A stretch of DNA of 64,000 bases from Serinus canaria (taxonomy: Eukaryota > Chordata > Aves > Passeriformes > Fringillidae), in NCBI RefSeq assembly GCF_022539315.1, contig NC_066315.1, positions 19,753,649-19,817,648 of the forward strand, read 5' to 3'. Within the stretch, counting starts at the first letter, position 1. Every line of letters starts with the position of its first letter. The position numbers and the translations under genes were made by a program. A model generated the notes under the pieces. That model ran no database searches. It was not told where the DNA came from and saw only the letters and a list, made by a program, of their open reading frames with translations. This document shows positions 26,128-37,820 of this stretch, one piece after another.

Positions 26128-29100
26128 CTAAAAGACAAAGAAAAACAATCACTTCTTAAGAAGTCATTCTTTATGAGACTATGCCCCATTAGAAATCTAT
26201 GCTTATTAAACTCCTCGGCAACATTTCTTCTTCTTTAAAGGTTGCTTCAAAAGCCCTGGTTATCCCTGATTGCTGCCCTGTACTTCAGCCTGCCACCTTT
26301 AAATAGTCTAAGAAATCATTCCCTCAAGACAGATGTCTCTGTCAAAGCAATGGAGTGCTATTTATGTTAGCCAGTCATCACAACCTTCAGGAATTCAATT
26401 CTGCAGCGAGAGTTGCCAGGTAACACAAAAACTGACATGTAATAATTAGAAGTACCTATTTACTTTTCTAGGTGATAGCTAAAGAAAAATCAGTTTTAAT
26501 AGTTAAACTGAGCAGCATCTCCTCAAATGCTAGTAACAGAGCACTTCTTTTTAGAGACAGAAATGTTCTGAATGCATCAACACATATTTTTGAGAGCTTT
26601 TAACAGTATGCCTGACTAATCTAGCTACCTCAGGATTTTAAGCAGGATTGCACTATGACAATGGAAGCTCCACTTCTTAATGTTATTGCAGGGGAAAAGT
26701 AATCTCCTTTAAATAGCAGTCAGGATATCTCAGAGAAAACACAGAGATTCCTAACTGTATGGAAAAACAGTTTCAGGTTAGTTTACATGGATGTTACTGT
26801 CTCCTTCATCTGAGAGACATTGTATTATTCACATTACTGACACTGCAGTGAAATGGGCTGTCCAGGCAGTGCTGAAAACCTTCCATTTCTTCCTTGTTCT
26901 AGTGCTGAATAAATGTGCACTGTTTTCAAACCATGTGTATTGTGTGGAAAGGGCTTGTCAAAACCTTGTTTCCCATGGAAAATGCAAAATTCCACAAAGA
27001 TCTGGAAAGGGATGGATTTTGTCAAATTTCAACATGCAAAAAAATTTTGCAAATTCTTTCAAAAGGAATCAAGATCTTTTTCTGACACTTTTGAAGTATT
27101 GATAAAAATTTTGAGTAATTCTGTTTTTCTTTAATTTAGTTTTATACAGTTTTGGGGTTTTTTTTTGTTTTGTCAAAATACCCCTTTTCTAGCTCTTAAT
27201 GCCACAGCACGTCAGACAGCAGTAAGATTAGTATTTTGGATTTTCTGACACCCATCCCTGTAGCAGTTCATCTCAAATTCCTGCTTCTGTAATATTAAAA
27301 TCTACGTCTTTTCAGGATTAGAATTAACTAAGGAATTAGGTTTAAGATTTTGTCAGTTGAATTATTCATATTGTATTTTTGTCAAAATTTATACATTATA
27401 GGTAATACATAAATAATTACTTCCTAAAAAAACATATATTTGCAGTGAGGCTTTGTCACTTGTGCATTACAAGTGACTTAAGGAGGACGAAAGCCTCATT
27501 CTGCCTTTTAGAATTCCTCTTCCATGCCTTGGAGCTCTTTGCTTTCATCTCTATATAGAGATCAGAAGGACACTCTTAGTGGTGTTCTTCACATACATAA
27601 TTTTTTGGAAGTTGAGAGTGAATTCTGAAGAGCAGCCACTTGGATAAGAACATGAAGCCTTTGAACAAAAGGTCTACTAAAGGTATCATTAAAGGACATT
27701 TTGCATTATGTGTGTTTCAGAAAATAATTTCATATTTTCTATTTTACAGCCAATGTTTTTTTTTCTGTAGTCCATATTCAAATATATGATAAAGAGCTGT
27801 GGGGGTTTTGAGTGATAACAAACTGTGTGGCAGCTGTTTGGGAAATTAAAAACTGGAGAGTATCTTGAATTGCTATACTGGTAATAGGGTTTCAGCTGCA
27901 TTTTTTCAGTGCATGAAGTTTAGTCTTTAGCAGAACTGGACAACAGACTGAAGTGGGGCAGTTTGGGAGACAGGGGAGAGATAGAAGGGAAGAACCTAAA
28001 ACATAATGAAATTACTTTTATATTTTAAGTATCACAGTTTGCATCAAGAAACTCCTGAAAGCACAACAATTTAAGATATTTTACTCACAATCATAAAATC
28101 ATACCCAGGCTAATGAATACAAATGCACAGGTAATCTCTTTTGTGCATTAGTACTAGGATTAAAAATCATGAGGAGTACGTTAAAAATGCAAGTTTTAAC
28201 TAGGGATAACATGAAATTAAAGTGTTTTTCATTAAGAGCCTACTTTTCCAGACATTCCATAAGGACTAGTGAAAAAATTATTTCAAATTCACCCAACCAT
28301 TAGTCTGACCTTTTGTTTTAATTATTGGAAAATGTTTTTTTTTTCAGTAGTAAAATTTCTCTTTCAGGGAGAAAATTAAGATTCTTTGACCCTGTTTTTT
28401 GGCTGCTGTGAGCCATTTAGATGTCACCTAATGAAGTTGACTTCTCCTAATGAGGAAACACAGGATAAGAACTGGATCTTGTTAGAATATACCTGAGGCA
28501 CTTGACAGTGCAGCAGCTCAATCTGTGAGGCACAGCATGGAGTTCAACAGCTGCCATGTAAGCTAAATTTAACACCTGGATTTATAGGATATGGTGAAAA
28601 CATACATCAGCTTCTTTTTTTTCCTCTTCCATCTCTTTGAGACAGTGTTTCATAGCTGTGGTTTTTGGTTTTTTGGTTTTTTGTTTTGTTTTTGTTTTTT
28701 TTTTTTTTTTTTTGCTTTAGAAGGACTTTGTTGAAAAAACTCAGTGTACTTACAAACACATCTCCCACAGCAACTGGTCAAACAAGTACATAGATTTCTA
28801 GAATTATAAAAATCTGAATATATATGCCTGCTGGCATCATTAAATTAGGGTTTGTATCCTGCTCTTTATGTGATCTGCTTGAAATTGCTTAGCACTCTAA
28901 CAGATTGATACCCATGTGCATCTCTTTTCAATAGTATTTTCCTACAGGGAAATCTAGAGAGCATTATTTAGGAGTATGGTACACACAAAACCAACCATGT
29001 AACCTAACTTGGTTTGTCAAACACTGCTTTTATTATTTCAAGTTAAGTTTAAAGTCTAAACCCTCTGTGCCCAAGAATAATAGAAAGAAAAACAAAGGAG

Positions 29101-29725
29101 GTGCTTTGAATCAGAACCGCACTCACCTGAGGATGTGACAGAGGTGCCAGAGGGCAATACTCTTGTGTAATACAGAGCAGCAAGCAATTTAATTTATGCT
29201 AGGATGGGTAGCACTCCTTTTCTATGAAAAAACATTGGGTTGAAAAGGGAAATAGGAAATGTTTTGCTGATGAATCCTGACACATAGGGATGGTCTGACT
29301 GCAGAGATGACCAGCCTGACATTACAGCTCTTGGATGAAGCAGAGCAGAACAGCATAACCCCACTGCACAGCTGAGGATCAGGACCTTCTTGCATTTAGA
29401 AATACACAAGTGCCTTGGGTATCTTCCTAGTCAGCTCCAAAGCTTTGCCTGAACTGGCTGAACATATCAATTGTACAGCCAAAAACAGCAGATTTTTTTT
29501 ATCCACTGAGCCCTACATTTATAATGTATCAGATTTGTTAAAACATTGTCTTTGCAACGGTGTTTAAGTGTGAAAAGAAAGATGATTGTTTAGGGAAATG
29601 AAAATTAGCAAAATGAAAACATTTACGGAGCTAAAACAGCAAAATAATTCCATTGCCATTTCTCTTCTAATCCAAGGAAAAGACAAGGTAAAATGGCCTG
29701 GCTCCTGAAAAACTTGTATTCTTAC
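26128..29725 (-). other. Intron 5
   Basis: A 3.6-kb intron separating MAM1 from MAM2. The only notable content is a T-rich low-complexity tract with GGTTTT units at 28,661-28,713. Nothing else was recognised. Confidence 0.6.
28661..28713. repeat. T-rich low-complexity tract
   Basis: GGTTTTT units grade into a long T homopolymer in intron 5. In the transcript sense it is an A-rich tract with CCAAAA units. Confidence 0.85.
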
Positions 29726-29819
29726 CCTGTGCTATAGAACATCCTTCACTAAAGGTGATATCATCAATGGCAACACTTTCACCTTGTCTCTGGGTCTCCA
29801 CCATCCCCGAAAAGATAAC
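29726..29819 (-). CDS. MALRD1: Coding exon 5: end of MAM domain 1
   Basis: Thirty-one codons plus one base (residues 193-223). VIFSGMVETQRQGESVAIDD followed by ITFSEGC is a textbook MAM C-terminus: V.F.G......G.(I/V)A.DDI....G.C. The Asp pair is Asp211/Asp212 and the fourth conserved cysteine is Cys219. The acceptor is TTAATCTCTTTAG and the donor GG|GTAAGA. Phase 0 in, phase 1 out. There is no LDLa module between MAM1 and MAM2: the next exon starts with a four-residue linker and goes straight into the second MAM domain. Confidence 0.94.
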
Positions 29820-32800
29820 CTAAAGAGATTAACAGCAAATCAACAAGCAACAGAGCTTATCAGTGTCAGAGACAAAACAAAAAAGCACACAATAGATGCT
29901 AGTCAAGTCCATGGGGTATCTATTGGAAATATGAGAACTCTAATCACATATTTAACAATTTTGGAGGATTATCATCCTGGCTTTTTTGACACACCTGTGG
30001 CTTTTTTACCTGAGCACAGATAGGTAGTCCAATCATCTAACTCAAGATTAAAGTAAAATTTAACAGGAAAGATCTGAAAATCACAATAAAATGCCTTTAA
30101 ATCTAAGCAAAGATCATGACAGTTAAAGAACAGAATACAAAAGATTGTGTTTTTTATCAAGCCATTACTCCACCATAGACTACAAATATCCACATTTTCT
30201 GGTTGATTTCAGAATTTCTCAAAACCTGGAGAAAAGTTCAGAGCAAAAAAACCCCACCATTATTCAGAAGCCTTTCATTACATTTTTAGGCAAAACAAAT
30301 CTTGAGGAGTACTTGTTGACAATTATTCTGCTCTAAGTTACATATATTTTACTTTTCCATCTTAAGGGCAGATTTCAATCCACATTTGTAAATGCACAGG
30401 CTATTACACATTTTCTGCAGTGGTGCACAAGGAAACTGACTGATCAATCGCAGTCCTTGGGAAAACACAACAAAAACATACCAATCAAAACAACCACACA
30501 AATCAGTCCTATGAATAAAGTTCCTTAAAATATTCCCTAGCCTCATCTTGGGATGAAACAGTTCCAGGATTTTCCAGAGTCTTGGAGGCACAATCTACCT
30601 AGAGGTACATTCTAGCTCTGATTAAGGAATTCATGGTGTTAGCAATAATTTTTCAAGCATTACCTTGAGAGTTCAGCAACAACCCAGAAATGCAGTAAAT
30701 CCATAAATTACCAAGAACTGAGTTTTTCTCTGTACAAGATGACACAACTTATCCAATTATTTGACCATTATGTTATAAATTGGAATTTTTTGAGGGGTGT
30801 AATCTTTTGTCTTTTGTTTTACTGAACCTGAAGTTGGCTTGCACAAGAATGGCAGCCATACCACATTCAAAAATATGTTTATGTGAATGAAATGCACCAT
30901 CTTGGAAATTTGCTCATTTGATTTGTTTTAGAAAACAGTATTTTGAATTCTTGAATTCTGCTGCAATGATATGTGCAGTTAATGTGTACTTTCATGACAT
31001 CACCACAAGAAGGTCAAGTAAGTTCCTAAAGCAATATAGTGCACTATTTTATAATTAAAAACACCAGAAATATTATTTAATATCAAGGATTTGACAAATA
31101 GTTTACCTTTACATGGCGATGTTTCATTTTGAACTCAAAATTTAGTTATTAATACTTCATTTAAAATAAATATCTATTTATAGCTTGCATTTGGGGCTTC
31201 ATAGTCAGATTTTATTATATAGTGAGAAAAAGTGATTTAGATGATGCTAAAGAGGGACTAGCTCACTTTACTGGAGCAAAGAATCAGAGAATGCTTCAAG
31301 ATCAGATTCCATCAGAGCACACAAAGTCTGTGTGAACCTGGGTTTCCTCAAAACTCATGAGCAGCCTCTCAACTTTCCCACTTCCAGAAGACAGTATTGC
31401 TAGATGCCTCCAGATGCTCTTGTGTGTAGAAAAGATTATCTAGGTTTTATCTGGTGCAGATATCCAGCTGACCTTCCCTAAGTTCATTCCCATAATAACC
31501 AAAGTGACTCACACCCAAGTTTACTCCAGAAAGGAGCCATTCCGTTTTCCTTTTCACACAAAGTCTAGAGCTCTTTAAGCTCGCACGTCAGTAACAAAAA
31601 CAAGTCTTTGTGGCACTATTTGCTCATAATTGTAATGATATTTATCTCTGCAATATCTGTGAGCACCAGATCAAATGAACATTGCAGCTCCACTAGTGGC
31701 ATGGAAGGTGCAGAGGGACTTCAGGTGGGACCAAACACGAGCTGGGCTGGCTCCACAGTGCAGCCACAGGACCAGATTGCAGCACAGCTGCAAAGCACAA
31801 GGTAAAACAGGAATCAAGCATAAAGACACAAATGAACACTAAGCTTAGAACACTTTTCCCTAATGAAGTCTGGGAGACAGATATTTGTTCTCTTAATCAG
31901 AGGAAAAGTAGCTTGGAGAGAATCCCATGATTCAGTTCTCCAAAACTCAGCCAAAACAGACATACTGAGCTTTCTGCTTGTTCAGTAGTTAAACCACCGG
32001 CAATCTCTGCATTTCAGAACTCCATAAAATGCAGATTTTTAAATGCCAAACTAAATTCTGTATTCCATAAATATAATCCAGACTCTTAGTAAGAAGAGAC
32101 ATAAGTGTTATACAGTCAACATCAAAATAAGTGAAGAAAATAAGCACTGGAGATTCAGAGGTAGATTTTAACTAAAATCTCGCTTCAAATGTGTTTTTAA
32201 AATTAAAAAAAAAAGGACTAAAGCACCCTATTTCAAATTATTTGTCTCCCATCATTTTTTTCCCATAGAAACATTAATAATCAAAATTTTATCTTGAAAA
32301 ACGCCACAGGTATCTCTGTAGGCTTGGCATATAAAACAACAAGTGCAAAAGGGCAAGTGAATTGCATTCACTTGTATGACAGTGATATCTTGCGAGTTGT
32401 CACTGGAGAAAAATGTGCAAACAGAAAAAAATTTGCTCAGCTTCACACTCTAGGTTTTGTGAGGTTCTGAGCTGTGTTTCTTAAGTCAATTGTAATGATT
32501 ACTGCAGTAAGTTTGACACCAGCCTGGACTCTGCCCATCAGTTCACTTGATAGAGGCCAAAGGATAACCAGGTTTGCAAGCAATAATCTTGTTAGGATTG
32601 GACATAGCAATTCAGAGGAAGTAGATGCCATATTATATTAACCATTTCCAGACTCAGTCAGTTTTCCAATATGAATGATGAAAAAATAAACCTAGAAGGA
32701 AGTCCTTCCAATACAACCTCAGATTGCTATACATACACTCTTATCAGGTAGAGGTCAATACTTGTGATCAATACTTGTGTTGAGTTGGGTACAGGTATAT

Positions 32801-33669
32801 TGCAATGTGCCTTCTCAGAGGAGTTAAGCAGGCCAGTATTACTTTAAAAATCAAGATCCTGTTGGATGCTTTAGCACGAAATGGAAGCCAAGTAATTATG
32901 GTACTTATTTGGTTTATGGAAACGAGGTTGTGCTGCCTCACCTTCAGGTTTGCATGCTAAGCAACTTCACAGTAACTGCTGTAGCAGGAAAGGCTTCTCA
33001 TTTTCTTCTCTGTTCCCCACTTTCTCTCCAGTATTATGCATAGCAGTGAGTGTACATCACCCACAACATTATAGCCCTAAGTTACATTTACTGTGCTAAT
33101 GTTTTTTGTAAATGCACATGCAAAAACGTTTAAATGGCCTATGATATTTGCATTGCTTTTCAGTAGCTTTGAGCAAAATTAAGCCATTTGCATGTATTCT
33201 GTGACAAAGGCTCAAAGCTGCAATTAATAGTTAAGTACAGTGTTTGTAACCTGCGGTACCCCTATAAAACAGTATCTCATAGTATAAAATGCAGTTGCCT
33301 GTATAAATGAAACTTTGAGTTTATCAGTCCAGTTAGACTGAGACTAAGAGAATACTGTATTGAAACTTAAGATCACAAGTATCTCACCTGTGTGGGCTGG
33401 TAGATAATTTATGGCTCAATGAGACTGTTTAATTTAAGACACATGCACAGTTTATGCAGAGTTTGGTGTCAGTGTTAACACCATTAAGAGTTAAGAACAA
33501 GCTGTATTTGTTAATGCAAACTATGATCATCAAAATGGCTTTTTTCTCATTTACCTCATGATAGTGCCTTGTTTTCAATTACAAAATATTTAATGCTGAC
33601 CTATTGAAAAGACCCACCATTTATAAAGCATTGAAGAAGTATCCTTTAGAGTAACCTCCATTTACTCAC
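29820..33669 (-). other. Intron 4
   Basis: A 3.85-kb intron inside MAM1. It contains a 13-bp tandem duplication at 32,755-32,779 and a somewhat GC-richer stretch near 31.65-31.80 kb without recognised identity. No exon or transposon was seen. Confidence 0.6.
32755..32779. repeat. 13-bp tandem duplication
   Basis: TCAATACTTGTGA is repeated directly, with the second copy differing at its last base. Intron 4. Confidence 0.9.
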
Positions 33670-33831
33670 CTCAAACTTTTCGGTGCTATTGATCGTAATG
33701 GTATTTACATTCCACTGATTTCTGAGCTCTCCTGGATCTTGCCAAATGTTTGTAACAGTATCTTCAGAGAGCTTTTGAAGCCCCACCATTAATGTTCTGC
33801 TCATTTGACTGACCCAATAATGGAATCTAAT
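33670..33831 (-). CDS. MALRD1: Coding exon 4: MAM domain 1, core segment
   Basis: Fifty-four codons (residues 139-192), phase 0 at both ends. IRFHYWVSQMSRTLMVGL matches the L.F.Y.M....G.L.V.L strands that follow the third cysteine, and the frame then runs NIWQDPGELRNQWNV, matching the conserved LW...G..G..W motif, followed by ITINSTEKFE. NST is a predicted N-glycosylation sequon. The acceptor has a strong pyrimidine tract (CTTCCTCTTTTTCCTAG) and the donor is GAG|GTGAGT. In MAM2 of the same gene this region is divided differently: the strand after the third cysteine sits in the preceding exon. Confidence 0.95.
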
Positions 33832-33912
33832 CTAGGAAAAAGAGGAAGGTCTGATTATTCCAGGGAAATACTATGGCAAACAGTGTAATACAAAGAATGT
33901 GCATCAAAATAC
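33832..33912 (-). other. Intron 3, 81 bp
   Basis: A very short intron. It begins GTATTTTG and ends with a strong pyrimidine tract (CTTCCTCTTTTTCCTAG). It separates the second and core segments of MAM1, and both flanking exons keep the frame (phase 0). All other introns of the gene in this window exceed 2 kb. Confidence 0.85.
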
Positions 33913-34007
33913 CTGGCAAAGGTGTTCTTCATTGGTTGGAAGGAAAAGGCTTGTCCTTAAAGCTGCAGAAGAGGATTGAATTTCAGAGGACAATGAGAGG
34001 AAATAGG
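33913..34007 (-). CDS. MALRD1: Coding exon 3: MAM domain 1, second segment
   Basis: Encodes residues 107-138. The frame reads AYFLSLSSEI, a Ser-rich stretch, ALRTSLFLP, then EEHLCQ. This corresponds to the G.YFL......A.L.SP......C part of a MAM domain, with Cys137 as the third conserved cysteine. The acceptor is a pyrimidine-rich stretch ending TTTTAACAG; the donor is CAG|GTATTT. Entry phase is 1 (matches exon 2) and exit phase 0 (matches exon 4). A longer open frame continues upstream through the acceptor but is intronic. The following intron is only 81 bp. Confidence 0.9.
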
Positions 34008-37000
34008 CTGTTAAAAGGAACAAAAATAGAAAACTTAGAAGCCTGGAAACAAAAAATAAAACAAGGGGGAGCAATATGCACAGGTATAAATTAATAACTA
34101 AAAACGGAACTGGAATTGTTTCCCCAGAAAGGATTAATAGCACTTCTAGCCATTGTGATCCAAGCTTTTTTTCCATGTTCAATATTGTCATGGTATTGCT
34201 CCATGTTCCAGCTAAAATTTTAAGCAGGATTCCAAAACATTTCATGTGGTGATGTCTTAAATACTCAGCATTTTGGGACAAATGACTTATTCAGAAAGCT
34301 GATCCAGAGACTTTAAGCTCTAATGATTGAGTACATCAAATATTTCATGCCCAAATTTCCAGCTTCTGTAAACAACAGAACACATTTGTCATGACAGTTC
34401 AGGTCTTTGAGGAGGTGGTGGAACATGGGAGAGAAAACTGTGGTGTATTTACAGGTTGAAAACTGGCGGTGTCTCGGTTCTGGCTGCTTGGAAAATTGCC
34501 TTGAGAGAAAGATGTGGTATCCCTGTATATTCCCAATATAAAAAGTTGTCTTAGTAATTTCAAAGGTACCATTAAAGATGCCATTATTTTTCATTTACAA
34601 AGCAAGTCCTTGCTTCACTTGAAAGTGTAACAGCTCAAGAGGAGTCAGTGAACTTTGATTGTTGCCATGCCCTTTGACTGATCATGTCTCTTCCTGACAA
34701 TATTGTTTCAGATCCTATGACAGATGGAAGGCAACCATATTTCAGGATATCAAATACTCTAAGTCAAAATTTGGCCCTTCCTGAGCACAAAGATTTCAGA
34801 GATGTTAGATGCTAAGGATTCAAGATGAAAAAGAAAGAATGGAAAAAGTCTCCATCTATTTTTAATTATTTTTCTTCCTTTCTCTTTTCTTCCCCTTCCC
34901 AAACTCCAAACAATGCCAAGTAACTTTCCTCTGACATTAACATGCTAATGAAAGGAGGAAGATGAAGGAGAAAAATGGCCAAGCAGGACTAGAGGAAAAA
35001 AAGTCCTAAAAATATAGATTAATACATTCACCAAATACCAGAGGATAGACCAAAACATCTAACTACTTAATTTATTAAACTACCCACCTTGACCTCTCAT
35101 TCTTGTGTGGAGCTGGAAAGCCCCTGATGAAGCACCACCAGCCCAGCTCAGGGCTGGAGCATTTTGCAGCCTGCTACCAGGGCAATGACCAAGCTGCCCC
35201 CAGGTTTTAGACCTTACCTGACTGCTCAGGCAGCACTTTCAGAGCTGCCAGCTGCAAGGGTATTGCTCCTACCCACAACAGATGGCTTGGTGTCTCTGCA
35301 GAGCCCTGCCCCTGATCCAATCTGTTCCACTGAATGTCAGCTTCCATGAAATTTTGAAATTTTTTCTTTTAGTTCTCTAAAGATGGATGTGTCTAAGAGT
35401 AAAAAAATTATTTTTTGCCTGCCACTGGAATTTTAAGTTATACACAGATAGGGAAGAAATACTAATTTTAAGAAATTCTTTGAACAGTCATTTCACAGTA
35501 TGCCTCTGCATTGAGAATAGTTTCATCTAGTAAAATCAGGTTGTGGATTTTTTGGGGGCTTCTTTTAAAGTGGTTGTCACTGTTTTGTTAAATTACTTTT
35601 TTAGTGAAAAAAAAAATCCATGATAGGCAGACCTAAGGAAATATTTTGGGTTCTAGTAATTGATTACATAAATCTCCAAAGAAGTTAAATTTACCAAGAG
35701 ATCTTTGCTTTTCTGCTAATGTGTGTCTTATCCTGATGCAGGAAGTCTTCCTTTTAACACTCTACCATAAAGCATACTCTGCTCAGTTGTCACAACAGAG
35801 AATCATCTCTGGGTTTTAAGCAGGAACCAACATAAAACTGATTACATCTGTTGAGTCACCAGCAGTGGGAAAGCTCGACTCATTGCCATAAGAAGATAAA
35901 TATTTCCTAGGCAATTAGAATCAACATTTAGAAAATGAAAGTGCAGTTTAGACATTCTTCAGGTAGAAAAATAGAAGCAAATTAATACAATGCATTTAAA
36001 TCTCCTTGGCTATTCAGTTCACAAACACTTCAGTTCATGATTCTCAGTCTTTTGTCTTCTGTATAAGTTACATTTATCCTTACCCACCAGTTTTTAATGA
36101 TTATTAGTGCATCTTTCTGGCATTTGTTGCATCCTGATGTGGTATGTACTACCAATTCCAAAGTGCACAAATTCTAAAAGCTTAACTGTAGCAAGATTGT
36201 TACCTGCTTTTTTTATTCTAGTCAAGAGTTTGCTATATTTGAATTTCATTGTATTTTTTGGGTGTTTTTAATGTGGTTTTTAATGAGAAAAGCTTTATTA
36301 TTTTAAACCATTTCACAACTTGCTTACTTGAAATAAAGCTTGTGTTTCTGAAAAAGGTTTCAGAGGTCGCTGCTCACATTTTTGTGCCAACATTTGTTTC
36401 AATCAACACTTATTTAAGAGCAGCCTTATCTTTGGAAGCATAGTACACACAGCAGGATGTGCTTCTGAGATACAAAAACTGATGTTGCTAAAAGCACATC
36501 ACATATAAAAATTTTTTTAATTAAGAGTATCATGAGAATTGTCCTCTGTGAAATGAGAACTTGCAATAAAACCTAGACTGGGGTATTTGGTTGCTGTTTT
36601 CTTCAATAAAAAACAATTAGATGTGGGTTTCATTTTTATCTGCTGATCCCTAAGCAGGTTTTCCATCCATCCCCTTGAAACCACCAATTTATACTCATCG
36701 TTGTTGGGAACTTCTGCCTGTTTGGTGGCTCATGCAATGTGAAGGAGATGCTACTTTAGAAGAGTGCAGATTCCCACACTCCCAGATCAGCAAAGTTTGG
36801 GAATGGGGTGAAAAGCACCTGGGCTAATCACAACAACACCTGAATCCCACAGGATTCTCCTGTACATGCTCCAAGGCATGCCTGCCTTCAGGTGCTCACC
36901 ATGAGGGCTTCCAAAGCCCTGCTTGTGCCTGGGAGAGATGGGAGGGTGTTGGTGGAGGTGAAAGGAAAGAGAATAATTGAAAATATGGAGAAGAGAACTA

Positions 37001-37679
37001 AAGAGCTGTTGTATTACAGTATGTATCACAGAAGGAAAAGCAGGGTTAATTTGGCCATAGGACAAATATAAAGGGTATATTTTGTCTGAGGACAGACAAA
37101 AGGAATTATTTAGTTGAAAGACACTCTTCAAGGTAAAGTAGAAGTGTAAGAAGATTTAGAAAGAAGCTGGCTCACAAAACAGGCTATCAAAGTTTATCCT
37201 GTCTCCAAATACAATGTCCTCTTCTCTCAAAATATTTGGAGTAGTAATATTAGCCACAGATGATAGATACACACACTCCAGGCATTTGTCAGTCCAAGAA
37301 AACACGAAAATAAGTCTCAAAATTTCTAAACTTTGCAATCATCAAGACTGAATTTATCTCCTAATATCTCCAAAACCAGTAAAGGTCACTCTGGTAGGTG
37401 AAGATATCTTTTGAAACTGATTACTTGCTCCTCTATAACAAGAATTGCTTACTGGAATACTGTCTTTCTCCTCCCCTTTCCCCCTGGAATTCTGGGTTAT
37501 TGTAATTGCAATCACCCTAAAGACTCCTCAAAATCACCTCAAAAGACACAAGTGCTCAGGAAACATGTGGCAGAATATAATTGAACAACCAAGAAATTTA
37601 CAAAATTTAGTAAATTAAATAGAAAACTGCATAGTATGTAAGAAACCATGGTTTCCCCAAAGATCATGTGGAGTCTTAC
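34008..37679 (-). other. Intron 2
   Basis: A 3.7-kb intron between the first and second MAM1 exons. Several exon-like AG...GT intervals occur (for example near 35.2 kb and 36.9 kb) but none adds MAM sequence in the right phase. No transposon was recognised. Confidence 0.6.
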
Positions 37680-37820
37680 CACTCTCATTCCCATTGTGGT
37701 CAGAGTATGGTGGTCCCATCCCAGACCGACCATTTCTTCTTATCCAGCCAGACTGTAAATTGAATTCGGGAAGAACTTTGCATAGATTGGTTTCAAAATC
37801 ACAGTAGTTCCAGGAGGAAC
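37680..37820 (-). CDS. MALRD1: Coding exon 2: start of MAM domain 1
   Basis: Encodes residues 60-106 plus split codons at both ends. The MAM signature is plain: YCDFETNLC opens the domain with the first two conserved cysteines (Cys66, Cys73), then GWIRRNGRSGMGPP and SDHNGNES match the DW.R..G....GP..DHT part of the family. The usual second Trp after Cys73 is replaced (CKV instead of C.W). NES at the end is an N-glycosylation sequon. Acceptor TTCAATCCAG and donor GTAAGACT are good. Phases are 1 at both ends, the same as the opening exons of MAM2 and MAM3 in this gene. MAM domains are extracellular adhesion/oligomerisation modules of about 160 residues. Confidence 0.93.

Noticed and set aside
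34313..34594. Minus-strand frames with GYHIFLSR and TVFSPMF, also considered as the second MAM1 exon.
   Set aside because: The frame that fits the acceptor phase has a stop, and exon 3 at 33.9-34.0 kb explains the domain fully.
36887..36915. Short AG...GT interval in intron 2 with a good pyrimidine tract and compatible phases (1 in, 0 out).
   Set aside because: It would encode only about ten residues and lacks the MAM segment; exon 3 takes this place.
37156..37338. Minus-strand frame reading VYLSSVANITTPN, considered as the second MAM1 exon.
   Set aside because: No donor in the right place and wrong entry phase. The true exon at 33,913-34,007 has strong splice sites, phase 1 in and 0 out, and the third MAM cysteine.
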